DNA of 12,752 nt from Lachnospiraceae bacterium (GCA_017964055.1 JAGCSS010000280.1:1-12752); one strand, 5' to 3'. Shown: positions 1 to 7,789, numbered from the stretch's first letter. The notes: a model not told the origin generated them from the sequence alone. Numbers and translations are program-made.

Positions 1-55
1 ATGCGCTGTGCTGTCCCTCATAACTTGAACCGGATAATACCGGCGTAAGGAAGCT
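1..55 (+). promoter_or_regulatory. TPP riboswitch aptamer, 3' half (cut by window start)
   Basis: Positions 15-53 match the conserved 3' half of the thiamine pyrophosphate (THI-box) aptamer: a CCC strand, a CUUGAAC segment, the CCGGAUAAUACCGGCG hairpin with its GAUAAU loop core, then GUAAGGAAG. In the family this half forms the pyrophosphate-sensor arm and closes the junction. The 5' half with the pyrimidine-sensor CUGAGA element would lie before position 1 and is not visible. It lies directly upstream of a thiamine transporter gene, as is common for this riboswitch class. The identification is firm from the core; the 5' boundary is unknown. Confidence 0.9.
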
Positions 56-83
56 GCATACTTTTCGTATGTTTGTAGGACGA

Positions 84-143
84 CCCTCTTTTAACCGGCT
101 GCGGACCGAATATTTGCGGCCGCAAGCATATATTTCAGGAGGG
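84..143 (+). promoter_or_regulatory. Candidate expression platform sequestering the thiT Shine-Dalgarno
   Basis: CCCTCTT at 84-90 can pair with the Shine-Dalgarno AGGAGGG at 137-143 (seven pairs, one G-U). Inside it, CGGCTGC at 96-102 pairs with GCGGCCG at 116-122 (seven pairs, one G-U). Together they would hide the thiT RBS in a long stem. No U-tract follows, so control would be of translation, not termination. A small hairpin CATAC/GTATG (57-61/67-71) sits between aptamer and platform. The pairing is seen in the sequence; its coupling to ligand binding is inferred, and I did not find a convincing anti-anti-SD strand. Confidence 0.5.
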
Positions 144-151
144 AAAGACTT

Positions 152-967
152 ATGAACACTCTTTCTAATTCACGCAAGCTCACCGAAGCCGCGATCATGC
201 TCGCGATCGGCACGGTTCTGAGCCTCATCAAGCTTATCGATCTCCCTTACGGCGGATCGGTCACCATCGCTTCCATGCTCCCTGTTGTCATCATCGCATA
301 CCGTCACGGCATAAAGTGGGGACTTATGACCGGTTTTGTTTACGGTGTCATCCAGCAGCTGCTCGGACTTAACACACTGTCCTATGCCACCGGCTGGCAG
401 TCGATCGTTGCCATCATCCTGCTGGACTATGTTGTCGCATTTATGGTCGCAGGCTTCGGCGGAGTCTTCAAGAAATCGCTCAAGCAGCCTCAGGCACTGT
501 TCGCAGGGTCGCTCCTCATCTGCGTTCTCCGCTATATCTGCCATGTGATCACCGGCTGCACCGTATGGGCAGGTCTTTCGATCCCTACCAATGCCGCATT
601 CGTGTATTCGCTCAGCTATAACGCCACATACATGATCCCCGAGACCATCGTGACCATCTTCATCGGCTACTACATCGGTTCCGTTCTCGACTTCACATCC
701 GAGAATCTCAGACCCTACACAGCCGCACGTGAGGAGAAGGTTCCCGTGCTCAGATGGATCGCAGGCATCATCATTGCCGCGGGTCTCGTATTCGATGTAG
801 CTATGGTATTCTCAAAGCTCCAGAACGGCGAGAGCGGTGAGTTCGATATCACAGGTCTTTCGGCAGTCAGCTGGACACCCGTTATCATCGTGAGCGCAGC
901 CGCTGCTGTTATCGCTGTCGCATTGTTCGTCGTATCCTCAAAGAAGAGTTCGGCCGCCGCTGCCTGA
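152..967 (+). CDS. thiT: Energy-coupling-factor thiamine transporter S component ThiT, with C-terminal two-helix extension
   Basis: Membrane substrate-binding (S) component that captures thiamine and works with the shared ECF module (EcfA, EcfA', EcfT), not encoded here. The core (residues 1-180) is a multi-helix ThiT/YuaJ domain, with the segment LPYGGSVTIASMLPV at 31-45, a Tyr-rich third helix, H131, W139 and the YSLSYNATYMIPE stretch at 152-164. These are family positions lining the thiamine pocket. The start at 152 has an AGGAGGG RBS 8 nt upstream. The protein has 271 residues, whereas ThiT is usually about 180-200. The extra part (181-271) contains two more hydrophobic segments, about 201-221 and 241-261, and an Ala-rich tail. 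The TPP riboswitch upstream supports the substrate and feedback repression by TPP. Transcription ends at the hairpin at 990-1030. Confidence 0.92.
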   Translation: MNTLSNSRKLTEAAIMLAIGTVLSLIKLIDLPYGGSVTIASMLPVVIIAYRHGIKWGLMTGFVYGVIQQLLGLNTLSYATGWQSIVAIILLDYVVAFMVAGFGGVFKKSLKQPQALFAGSLLICVLRYICHVITGCTVWAGLSIPTNAAFVYSLSYNATYMIPETIVTIFIGYYIGSVLDFTSENLRPYTAAREEKVPVLRWIAGIIIAAGLVFDVAMVFSKLQNGESGEFDITGLSAVSWTPVIIVSAAAAVIAVALFVVSSKKSSAAAA

Positions 968-981
968 GTTCAGGCCGGCGC

Positions 982-1030
982 ATAAAAAGGTGCCTGTCAC
1001 CGGATCATCCGGCGGCAGGCACTTTATTTT
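982..1030. terminator. Bidirectional intrinsic terminator between thiT and recJ
   Basis: GTGCCTG (990-996) pairs with CAGGCAC (1016-1022), and CCGGA (1000-1004) pairs with TCCGG (1008-1012) as the upper stem. TTTATTTT follows on the plus strand. On the minus strand the same stem is followed by CTTTTTAT (complement of 982-989). It therefore serves both convergent genes; the recJ stop codon (1029-1031) overlaps its edge. Confidence 0.88.
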
Positions 1031-2762
1031 ACAGTTTTATGTATTTGATGTTCATCTGGATGTCCCTGATATCACGGTAAACGTTCAGCTTAGGGACAAA
1101 GGCGGCGGTAAAGCTGATATTGCCGCTTCCGCCCGCCAGCGCGCGGTCGACCTCGGATCTCCCGAACCGGTCCGCCAGCTGCGATATCACACTCTGCGCA
1201 TCAAGGAAACAGGTCGCCGTAAATTCATGCCCGAACGAATTGACCAGGCGGAATCTGAGGAAATTGTTCTCCTTGCCGATATACTTGATGCTGCGGCACT
1301 TAAGGCCTCTCTCGGCAAATAACGGCGAGCAGTTGCCGGCTCCGAACGGAGCAAGCTGCTCGATCTCATTTACCACATCCTCGGTAAAGAGGTTAAAGCT
1401 GACCTCCATGTCGATCAGTATCTTGCGGCACATATCCGCGTCTGTCAGTTCACATCCCTCATTCAGCGCTTCCCTGAACTCTTCGAGCTTATCCTTTTGC
1501 AGGGTCAGTCCCGCAGCCATGGGATGCCCTCCGAAGCGTACCAGGTATCTTTGGCACTTCGTCAGTTCCTCAAACATGTTGTATGCGGGAATGGAACGCG
1601 CGGAGCCCTTGTAGCCATCTCCGCTCTTCGTGACCACTATGGCGGGTCTGTTATAGCGCTCCTTGATCCTGCCCGCTATGATGCCGAGTATGCTTTCGTG
1701 ACAGTCCGGAAGCTCGAGCACGATGACCCTGTCCGGCAGCTCCTCCGCAGGCCCGAGCAGCTCCGCCGCAACGGTCTCCTGCTCCGCGGTCATGACCTTC
1801 CTCTCGTCGTTCAGTTCTCTGCATTCGTGAGCTATCCTCGCCGCTTCCGCGGCATCCTTCGCGCTCAGCAGTGAGAAAGCCAAACCGGCGTCATCTATCC
1901 TTCCCGTAGCGTTAAAGCAGGGTCCGAGGATAAAACCGATATGATACTCTCCGAGTGCTTCGCGGTCGATCGCGGTCTCATCGAGCAGCGCCGAAAGTCC
2001 CGAATTGGAAGTGGTCTTCAGAGCCTCCGTTCCGAGCTTTGCGATCACCCTGTTCTCTCCGTACAGCGGAACCACATCGCATATCGTGGCCATGGCCATG
2101 AATTCGAGGTATCTGGTGATGCCGGCATCGATCCCCTTAAGTTCAAACAGCACCTGCGCCAGCTTGGCAGCAACCACCGCTCCGCATATCTCGGGGCAGG
2201 GATAGCTGTCCTCCTTCTGCTTGGGATCCACTATGAATGCCGCATGCGGCAGGACCTCGGGGATCTCGTGATGATCCGTAACGATCAGGGTAATGCCGTG
2301 CTTTTCAGCCTCTATAGACGCCGCGACGGCGGCGATACCGTTATCACATGTAATAACGGTATCAACGCCGTCTTCTGCGGCTTTTTTGATTATTTCTTCG
2401 TTAAGTCCGTATCCGTCACGGATCCTGTGCGGTATATACCAGTCCGCATCCGCTCCGGACAGTCTCAGCGCATCGTTTAAGATGTAGGTCGCCATGATGC
2501 CGTCCACATCATAATCTCCGACAACCCTTATCCTGCGCCCCTCTTCGATCTTTTTAAGGAGCAGCGCCGCAGCCCCGTCCATGTTCATCAGAAGATGCGG
2601 AGAATGAAGGTCTGCCTTCGAAGGCGAGAGGAATGTCCGGATCACTTCGGGATCCGTCAGGCCCCTGTTTACCAGAAGTCTCGCCATGATATCCGATACG
2701 CCGAACTTTTCTTTGATCGACTCAAAATCAGCCGTTTTGTTGCATATCGTCCATCTGTCCAT
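1029..2762 (-). CDS. recJ: Single-stranded-DNA-specific 5'-3' exonuclease RecJ
   Basis: Cytoplasmic DHH-family nuclease that degrades single-stranded DNA 5'-3' in recombinational and mismatch/base-excision repair. Motifs run in order: DYDVDG (83-88), CDNG (139-142) and DHH (163-165), the Mn-binding active-site residues; GPCFNATGRIDDA (280-292); then the DHHA1 domain with GSARSIP (386-392) and GGHPMAAG (411-418); and a C-terminal OB-like region. The length, 577 residues, equals the compact RecJ form and lacks the long C-terminal extension of Bacillus RecJ. The start at 2762 has AAAGGA (complement of 2773-2778) 10 nt upstream. It begins 18 nt after the secDF stop, so the two are co-transcribed, an arrangement common in Clostridia. 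The catalytic motifs look intact. Confidence 0.95.
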   Translation of the reverse strand: MDRWTICNKTADFESIKEKFGVSDIMARLLVNRGLTDPEVIRTFLSPSKADLHSPHLLMNMDGAAALLLKKIEEGRRIRVVGDYDVDGIMATYILNDALRLSGADADWYIPHRIRDGYGLNEEIIKKAAEDGVDTVITCDNGIAAVAASIEAEKHGITLIVTDHHEIPEVLPHAAFIVDPKQKEDSYPCPEICGAVVAAKLAQVLFELKGIDAGITRYLEFMAMATICDVVPLYGENRVIAKLGTEALKTTSNSGLSALLDETAIDREALGEYHIGFILGPCFNATGRIDDAGLAFSLLSAKDAAEAARIAHECRELNDERKVMTAEQETVAAELLGPAEELPDRVIVLELPDCHESILGIIAGRIKERYNRPAIVVTKSGDGYKGSARSIPAYNMFEELTKCQRYLVRFGGHPMAAGLTLQKDKLEEFREALNEGCELTDADMCRKILIDMEVSFNLFTEDVVNEIEQLAPFGAGNCSPLFAERGLKCRSIKYIGKENNFLRFRLVNSFGHEFTATCFLDAQSVISQLADRFGRSEVDRALAGGSGNISFTAAFVPKLNVYRDIRDIQMNIKYIKL

Positions 2763-2780
2763 CAGAGAATAATCCTTTTA

Positions 2781-5069
2781 TCAATCCTCGCTGCCGGCCT
2801 TGAATCTCTTCTGGAGATTGTACCAGAGACCGCCGGTCAGACAAACGGATGAGAATGTACCGCAGATGATGCCTACCATCAGCGGGATGGCGAACTCTCT
2901 TACAGAGGTAACGCCGAGAATCGCAAGCACGAATACCATGAAGAATGTGGTGAGCGAGGTATTGATGCTTCTGCTGAGTGTCTGGGTAATGCTGAGGTTA
3001 ACAATATCGAGCATCGAATCCTTGCTGATGCGCTCCGCGATATTCTCACGGATACGGTCAAAGATAACGATAGTCGCGTTGATCGAATAACCTACGATGG
3101 TCAGCATGCAGGCGATGAATGTGTTGCCTACCGAGATAAAGCTTCTGCATACGGCGTAGAGCACAAGTACGATCAGAACGTCATGAACCAGCGCAAGTAC
3201 GGCGCTCGTTGCAAAATTGAAGTTCTTGAATCTGAGCCAGATGTAGAGCAGCATGCCGATGGTCGCAACGATAACCGCTATCACCGCGTCGCGCTTCATC
3301 TCGCTGCTGACTGCCGATCCAACGGATTCGGTAGTGATATAGCTCTCCGAAATGCCGTATTGTGACTCGATCGCAGATGCAAGCGTCGCTCTCTCTTCCG
3401 TCGAAAGCTCCTTGGTCTTGATCTGAACCATATTCTCGTCATTTACAAGAGATACTTCCGCCGAGTAACCTGTCTTTTCCTGAACAAGCTTTTCAACATC
3501 AGCCTGGATGCCTGCGGGGAGACCGTTCTCAAATACTACCGAGGTAGCGGTACCGCCCGAGAAATCTAGACCGTAGCTGAAAGGTGTCTTGATGGTTGCA
3601 AAATTGATGATGATCGCAATGATCCCGACTACGATAAGTCCGCCGGAAATGCAGAGGAATCTGGGGAATCTCTCGACGATCCTGAGTGTCTTGCGCTCCT
3701 TTTTGGTGCCGAAGAACTTTACCTTATCGGCGCCGAGCTCATACAGTGAGTTGAGGATGAACTTCGTGATAAAGAGTGCGGTGATCATCGAAAGCACGAT
3801 ACCGATAGCCAGTGTCTGTGCGAAGCCCTTAACGGTACCGGAACCGAGGAAGTACAGCACGATAGCTGCGATGATCGTTGTTACGTTGCCGTCGATGATG
3901 GCCGAAAGAGCCTTGGAGAAACCAAGCTTGATACCGGAGCGCACGGTCTTGCCGGTCGCGAGCTCCTCCTGGATCCTCGTGAAAATGATGACGTTCGCGT
4001 CAACCGCCATACCGATCGAAAGTATGATACCCGCGATACCGGGCAGGGTAAGCGTAACGCCGAACAGGTTAAGCGAGATGACCATGAGCGCTACGTAGAA
4101 TATCAGAGCGATCGAAGCGGCAACGCCGGGCACTCTGTACATAACGATCATGAAGATGACGATAAGGATGAAGCCGATAAGACCTGCGATAAGGCTGGTC
4201 CTTAAAGCATCGCTTCCGAGCTGTGCGCCCTCTACGTAGTAACGGAGAACCGAAAGCTCGAGAGGAAGCGCGCCGACTCTGATGGTCGTCGCAAGGATCT
4301 TTGCCTCGTCAAAGCTGGCCTGTCCCGAAATGGTAGCCTCGCCGCCCGAGATAACCGTCTTTACACCGGGTGCGCTGATAACCTCGTTGTCATAAACGAT
4401 AGCGATCAGGTTCTTGAAGTATGACTCGGTTCCCTGTGCAGAACCGTAGTAAGGAGCGCAGTATGATGTAGCGTCCTCGAACTTCTTTGCGCCGTTCTCG
4501 TTAAGGCTGAGTACTACGATATACTCGGTGCCCGTGATCTGATCCTGGTAAACGTTGGGCTGCGCATCCGCAACGTCTGCACCGTCAACGACAACATCGC
4601 CCGCAGCGATGATCTCGTCCATGGTGCGGAGAAGTCTGAATTTGTACTCTCCGGCCTCGCTGTCGAAATATCTTTCGATGTTCTGAGTGCCGTTCGCGCT
4701 CATGCCGTATACGAAATAAATATTACCGGCATCGCCGAGTGTCGAAAGCACATAATCCGCATCGGTAACGTTAGGGATCGAAACCGTGATGCGGCTGTCG
4801 CCCTCGGGATAAACCTGCGCTTCGGTCGAAAAGCTCTCGGCACGCTTCTGCATCTTGTAGACCGTGTCGGAAAGTTCCGTAGCGGTAGGGTCATCCTTTA
4901 CGGACTGATAAGTGATGCTGACGCCGCCTGCGAGGTCAAGACCGAGCTTGACGTGCTTGGCGCTCATTTTCTTGTCTGCACCGATTCCGAATATCGCAAG
5001 CAGCGCAGCGGCCGTGATCACAACAACCGCTATCAGCAGCTTAAGTATTCCTTTGCCTCTGTTTTTCAT
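2781..5069 (-). CDS. secDF: Protein translocase subunit SecDF (SecD-SecF fusion)
   Basis: Proton-driven membrane accessory of the Sec translocon that pulls exported proteins through at the outer face. Counting from the start at 5069 (762 residues): first TM helix about 9-29; SecD signature LGLDLAGG (42-49); large external P1-like domain to about 285; a five-helix block with DANVIIFTRIQEE (357-369) and DGNVTT (393-398). A second half follows with TM about 471-491, the SecF signature YGLDFSGG (499-506), and a helix block with VGYSINATIVIFDRIRE (659-675). SecD and SecF are in one chain with a linker near 445-468, as in Bacillus SecDF; many clostridia keep two genes. An in-frame ATG at 5096 would add nine residues, but the RBS favours 5069. 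It is the first gene of the secDF-recJ operon. Confidence 0.95.
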   Translation of the reverse strand: MKNRGKGILKLLIAVVVITAAALLAIFGIGADKKMSAKHVKLGLDLAGGVSITYQSVKDDPTATELSDTVYKMQKRAESFSTEAQVYPEGDSRITVSIPNVTDADYVLSTLGDAGNIYFVYGMSANGTQNIERYFDSEAGEYKFRLLRTMDEIIAAGDVVVDGADVADAQPNVYQDQITGTEYIVVLSLNENGAKKFEDATSYCAPYYGSAQGTESYFKNLIAIVYDNEVISAPGVKTVISGGEATISGQASFDEAKILATTIRVGALPLELSVLRYYVEGAQLGSDALRTSLIAGLIGFILIVIFMIVMYRVPGVAASIALIFYVALMVISLNLFGVTLTLPGIAGIILSIGMAVDANVIIFTRIQEELATGKTVRSGIKLGFSKALSAIIDGNVTTIIAAIVLYFLGSGTVKGFAQTLAIGIVLSMITALFITKFILNSLYELGADKVKFFGTKKERKTLRIVERFPRFLCISGGLIVVGIIAIIINFATIKTPFSYGLDFSGGTATSVVFENGLPAGIQADVEKLVQEKTGYSAEVSLVNDENMVQIKTKELSTEERATLASAIESQYGISESYITTESVGSAVSSEMKRDAVIAVIVATIGMLLYIWLRFKNFNFATSAVLALVHDVLIVLVLYAVCRSFISVGNTFIACMLTIVGYSINATIVIFDRIRENIAERISKDSMLDIVNLSITQTLSRSINTSLTTFFMVFVLAILGVTSVREFAIPLMVGIICGTFSSVCLTGGLWYNLQKRFKAGSED

Positions 5070-5079
5070 TGTAAAAAAT

Positions 5080-5085
5080 CCTCCC
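5080..5085 (-). promoter_or_regulatory. RBS fixing the secDF start
   Basis: The minus strand reads GGGAGG here, 10 nt before the ATG at 5069-5067. The alternative ATG at 5096 lies upstream of this RBS and has no comparable purine tract, so 5069 is the better start. Confidence 0.85.
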
Positions 5086-5101
5086 AAAATTAGCATTCAC
5101 C

Positions 5102-5123
5102 GCCCTTTTTTATACTTTAGGGC
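5102..5123 (-). other. Small hairpin in the secDF 5' leader
   Basis: GCCCT (5102-5106) and AGGGC (5119-5123) can pair around a 12-nt AT-rich loop, between the predicted transcription start and the RBS. Only five pairs are visible, so a regulatory or mRNA-stabilising role is possible but unproven. Confidence 0.3.
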
Positions 5124-5146
5124 AGTAAAACAGCATTCAGTCAGAT

Positions 5147-5175
5147 ATTATAGCATCACAGTCCTGCCGTGTCAA
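5147..5175 (-). promoter_or_regulatory. Consensus sigma-A promoter of secDF-recJ
   Basis: On the minus strand: TTGACA (5175-5170), a 17-nt spacer, then TATAAT (5152-5147), preceded by TG one base upstream (extended -10). Every element is a perfect match to the vegetative consensus. The predicted start near 5140 leaves a leader of about 70 nt. It implies strong constitutive transcription. Confidence 0.9.
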
Positions 5176-5228
5176 AATGAAGCTTACTTTTGTGAGGAAA
5201 TTTTTTTGAAATAATATCGGTAAATAAC

Positions 5229-5257
5229 TTGCCTAATCCATTCAAGTGTGATAAGAT
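5229..5257 (+). promoter_or_regulatory. Promoter of the first degV-family gene
   Basis: TTGCCT (5229-5234), 17-nt spacer, TAAGAT (5252-5257) with TG at 5249-5250 (extended -10). The predicted start near 5264 leaves a leader of about 100 nt. It is divergent from the secDF promoter, and the two -35 boxes are about 54 bp apart. The rest of 5176-5364 is AT-rich; it holds a weak imperfect hairpin (5274-5279/5287-5292) and no gene. Confidence 0.65.
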
Positions 5258-5364
5258 TAACTTTAAAGAGTAATGTGGTTTTAAAAACTACATCACATAG
5301 AATATTAAGACATGCTTTTTAGAGAACAAAGTCTCTTATCTTTGCTTTTTAAGGAGAACCAAAT

Positions 5365-6237
5365 ATGAACAAATATCTTATTTCCACGGATTCCACCGCG
5401 GATCTTTCCGCTGAATATGTGCAGGCGCACGGCATTCCGATCCATCCGCTCTACTATTATGTAAACGATGAGCAGTTCGGCGCCGGTCACGAGATGCCTC
5501 TTAAGGACTTTTTTGAGGGCATGCGCCATGACGCAAAGGTTTCCACATCCGCCAGCACTCCCGAGGTCTGCAAGCAGATCTTCGAGGAGCAGGTTAACGC
5601 CGGCTACGATGTCCTTCATCTCGGCTTCTCTTCTGGACTTTCGTGCAGCTACCAGAGCGCATGCATCGCTGCCGAGGAGGTCATGGAGAGCCATCCCGGT
5701 TCCAGGATCGTTGTTATCGACACTCTCTGCGCCTCGGGCGGACAGGGACTTCTGGTGTATCACGCTGTAAAGCTCAAAGAAGAAGGAAAGTCCCTCGATG
5801 AGGTGGCTGCCTGGGTCAAGGACAACATCCAGCATCTCTGCCATCAGTTTACCGTTGAGGACCTTAAATATCTCTACAAGGGCGGCCGTATTTCAAAGAC
5901 CGTTCAGATACTCGGTACCCTGATCAACGTTAAGCCCGTGCTTCACGTTGACGAGGCCGGTAAGCTCATTCCCGTAGGCAACGTACGCGGCCGCAAAAAG
6001 TCTCTGAATGCCCTTGTCGACAATATGGGCGCACATATCGCCGGCTATAACAACGATACTATCATGATCACGCACGGCGACTGCATCGAGGATGCGGAAT
6101 ATGTCGCAGCGCAGGTCAAGGAGCGTTTTGGTGTTAAAGAGGTCATCATCAATTACCTCTCTCCCACCATCGGTTCCCATGCGGGCCCCGGAACCCTCGC
6201 CCTGTTCCATCTCGGCGATACCCGCGCCATTAAATAA
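5365..6237 (+). CDS. DegV family protein (FakB-like fatty-acid-binding protein), copy 1
   Basis: DegV/FakB proteins bind a free fatty acid and present it to the kinase FakA, which makes acyl-phosphate for phospholipid synthesis. The whole 290-residue length fits one DegV domain: STDSTADLS (7-15) at the N-terminus; the TSASTP loop (61-66); FSSGLSCSYQSA (88-99), near the carboxylate-binding Ser region; GGRIS (173-177); NVKPVL (188-193); RGRKKSL (208-214); and IGSHAGPGTL (269-278) with the conserved His. AAGGAG (5351-5356) lies 8 nt before the ATG. No FakA gene is nearby, which is usual. The acyl specificity cannot be read from sequence. The family is certain; the role in exogenous fatty acid use is inferred. 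Confidence 0.92.
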   Translation: MNKYLISTDSTADLSAEYVQAHGIPIHPLYYYVNDEQFGAGHEMPLKDFFEGMRHDAKVSTSASTPEVCKQIFEEQVNAGYDVLHLGFSSGLSCSYQSACIAAEEVMESHPGSRIVVIDTLCASGGQGLLVYHAVKLKEEGKSLDEVAAWVKDNIQHLCHQFTVEDLKYLYKGGRISKTVQILGTLINVKPVLHVDEAGKLIPVGNVRGRKKSLNALVDNMGAHIAGYNNDTIMITHGDCIEDAEYVAAQVKERFGVKEVIINYLSPTIGSHAGPGTLALFHLGDTRAIK

Positions 6238-6280
6238 TGACGATCATCTACCACTTCTTATAACAACTTAATTCCCCGGG

Positions 6281-6316
6281 AGGGACGACTGAGGCGCATG
6301 CCCGGCCGTCTCTTTT
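6281..6316 (+). terminator. Possible weak terminator after degV copy 1
   Basis: AGGGACG (6281-6287) can pair with CGTCTCT (6307-6313, one G-U), with a short GGC/GCC stem in the loop and TTT immediately after. The T-tract is short and the loop long, so some read-through into the next gene is likely. Confidence 0.35.
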
Positions 6317-6331
6317 GGGTTATATGGGATT

Positions 6332-6359
6332 TTGCTTTTTTTCCACTAAGTGATATACT
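6332..6359 (+). promoter_or_regulatory. Probable promoter of the second degV-family gene
   Basis: TTGCTT (6332-6337), 16-nt spacer, TATACT (6354-6359) with TG at 6351-6352 (extended -10). The predicted start near 6366 gives a leader of about 30 nt. It allows this gene to be expressed independently of the first copy. Confidence 0.6.
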
Positions 6360-6394
6360 GATATCAGATACTTTTATGATGGGAGGAACAAGAA

Positions 6395-7237
6395 ATGGTC
6401 AGGATCCTGGCAGACAGTACTTGTGATCTTTCTAAAGAACTTACGGAACGTTACAATATCACCATCATCCCGCTCTATGTGCGTCTCGGTGAAGATGAAT
6501 ATCTCGACGGGATAAACATCACCCCCACCGAACTCTACAAATGGTCGGATGAGCACGGGCAGACGCCCAAGACCGCGGCTCCCGGCATCGAAGACATCTC
6601 TAAGCTCCTCGATCCCGCAGGCAGCGATGAATATGTGATATTCACGATCTCATCCTCCATGTCAGCAAGCTTCAATAATGCCAGGCTCGCCGCCGAAAAC
6701 ATGGAAATGAGCGACCGTGTACATGTAATAGATTCGGAAAACCTCTCCACAGGCATCGGCCTGCAGGTGATCCGCGCGGCCGAGCTCGTCGCCGAGGGCA
6801 AGAGCGCAGCCGAGATCGTTTCCGAGATCGAATCCATCAAGGGTAAAGTACGCGCCAGCTTTGTGATAGATACTCTCGTATACCTCCACAGAGGAGGCCG
6901 CTGCTCAGGTCTGGCCGCTCTGTTCGGCTCTGTTTTAAAGCTCCACCCCCGCATCGCGGTAACCGACGGAGCCATGCATCCCGAGCAGAAGTACCGCGGA
7001 AGCAGCCGCAAATATGTCCTCGAATATGTTAAAGATATGGAACCCGAGCTGAAAAAAGCCCGTAAGGACCGCGTATTCATCACACACTCTCCCTGCGACA
7101 GGGCCGTGATCGAATCCGTGAGAGCCTATCTGGAAAGTCTCGGACACTTCGACGAGATCCTAGAGACCGACGCCGGCAGCGTTATCGCATCCCACTGCGG
7201 ACCGGGCACACTCGGCGTGCTGTTCATAGCGGAATAA
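6395..7237 (+). CDS. DegV family protein (FakB-like fatty-acid-binding protein), copy 2
   Basis: A second full-length DegV domain of 280 residues: ADSTCDLS (6-13); a KTAAPG loop (59-64) where copy 1 has TSASTP; ISSSMSASFNNA (85-96); HRGGRCSG (165-172); LKLHP (181-185); RGSSRK (201-206); and ASHCGPGTL (265-273). The expected lipid and His motifs are retained, but much of the rest differs from copy 1, so these are old paralogues rather than a recent duplication. GGGAGG (6381-6386) lies 8 nt before the ATG. Bacteria with several FakB proteins often use them for different fatty acids; that reading of this pair is inference. No convincing terminator is visible in 7238-7300. Confidence 0.9.
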   Translation: MVRILADSTCDLSKELTERYNITIIPLYVRLGEDEYLDGINITPTELYKWSDEHGQTPKTAAPGIEDISKLLDPAGSDEYVIFTISSSMSASFNNARLAAENMEMSDRVHVIDSENLSTGIGLQVIRAAELVAEGKSAAEIVSEIESIKGKVRASFVIDTLVYLHRGGRCSGLAALFGSVLKLHPRIAVTDGAMHPEQKYRGSSRKYVLEYVKDMEPELKKARKDRVFITHSPCDRAVIESVRAYLESLGHFDEILETDAGSVIASHCGPGTLGVLFIAE

Positions 7238-7300
7238 GCGTTACTGTTTAAGGGCCCCGGCAGTCTTTCCTCCATAGACGTACCGTCATTAATCATCAGG

Positions 7301-7789
7301 TTAAAAGGCTGCTCCGGGTGCCGCAGGGCTTATATCCTTTTTCAATACTATTTTTTCTTCGGTTCTGTAAGCCTCGAAAAAACCATGCTTCAGAAAAAGT
7401 CTGATCGCGGTGTTGTCGATGGCTATATCATCATACAGCACGGATACCCCGTTTTCTCCCGCTGCCGAGCAGAGCAGCTCGAGTCCCAGGTCTCCGTATC
7501 CCTTTCCCCTGTACTTCGAGAAGATTATGATATCCGCGACACAGCCGTCATACTCGGGATCGTAGTGATATGCGATCTCACCCACAAATCCGCTCTCGTC
7601 CTTCAGATACCTGTAGTATCTCCTGTTCTCATGGTTAACGATCCAATAGTCATACCAATCGGCCCAACTTTCTTTGGGGAACGGGATCGTGCCTCCCCAT
7701 GCGTGGTTGTACGACATGGTTTCTTCGTCAGCCAAAAGGCTTTCCCTGAACCACATATCTTCGAGTGAAGGTTTATATATTTCAAGCAT
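7301..7789 (-). CDS. GNAT-family N-acetyltransferase, substrate unknown
   Basis: Predicted cytoplasmic acetyl-CoA-dependent acyltransferase of 162 residues. The central strand GFVGEIAYHYD (67-77) leads into the acetyl-CoA pyrophosphate loop KYRGKGYGDLG (92-102), matching the R/Q-x-x-G-x-G/A pattern. Then come DDIAIDNTAIRLFLKHGF (120-137), the typical Asn-containing C-terminal helix, and the final strand. The N-terminal part is rich in Trp and Tyr (31-60). The last ten or so residues form a Pro/Ala tail. GGAGGT (complement of 7799-7804) lies 9 nt before the start at 7789. It is transcribed towards degV copy 2. Nothing indicates whether it acts on a small molecule, an antibiotic or a protein. 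Confidence 0.85.
   Translation of the reverse strand: MLEIYKPSLEDMWFRESLLADEETMSYNHAWGGTIPFPKESWADWYDYWIVNHENRRYYRYLKDESGFVGEIAYHYDPEYDGCVADIIIFSKYRGKGYGDLGLELLCSAAGENGVSVLYDDIAIDNTAIRLFLKHGFFEAYRTEEKIVLKKDISPAAPGAAF

Noticed and set aside
114-125. Palindrome TTGCGGCCGCAA as a possible operator
   Set aside because: It is better explained as part of the nested stem of the riboswitch expression platform.
1497-2480. Long plus-strand frames antisense to recJ
   Set aside because: The opposite strand carries all RecJ motifs; these frames show no protein family pattern.
3589-4098. 169-codon plus-strand open frame inside secDF
   Set aside because: It lies antisense to well-conserved SecDF transmembrane segments, and its product has a biased Met/Ile/Pro/Ser composition as expected of a shadow frame.
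7238-7300. Terminator between the convergent second degV gene and the acetyltransferase gene
   Set aside because: Only weak pairings (ACTGTT/GGCAGT; GACG/CGTC) and no T-run; nothing convincing is visible in this gap.
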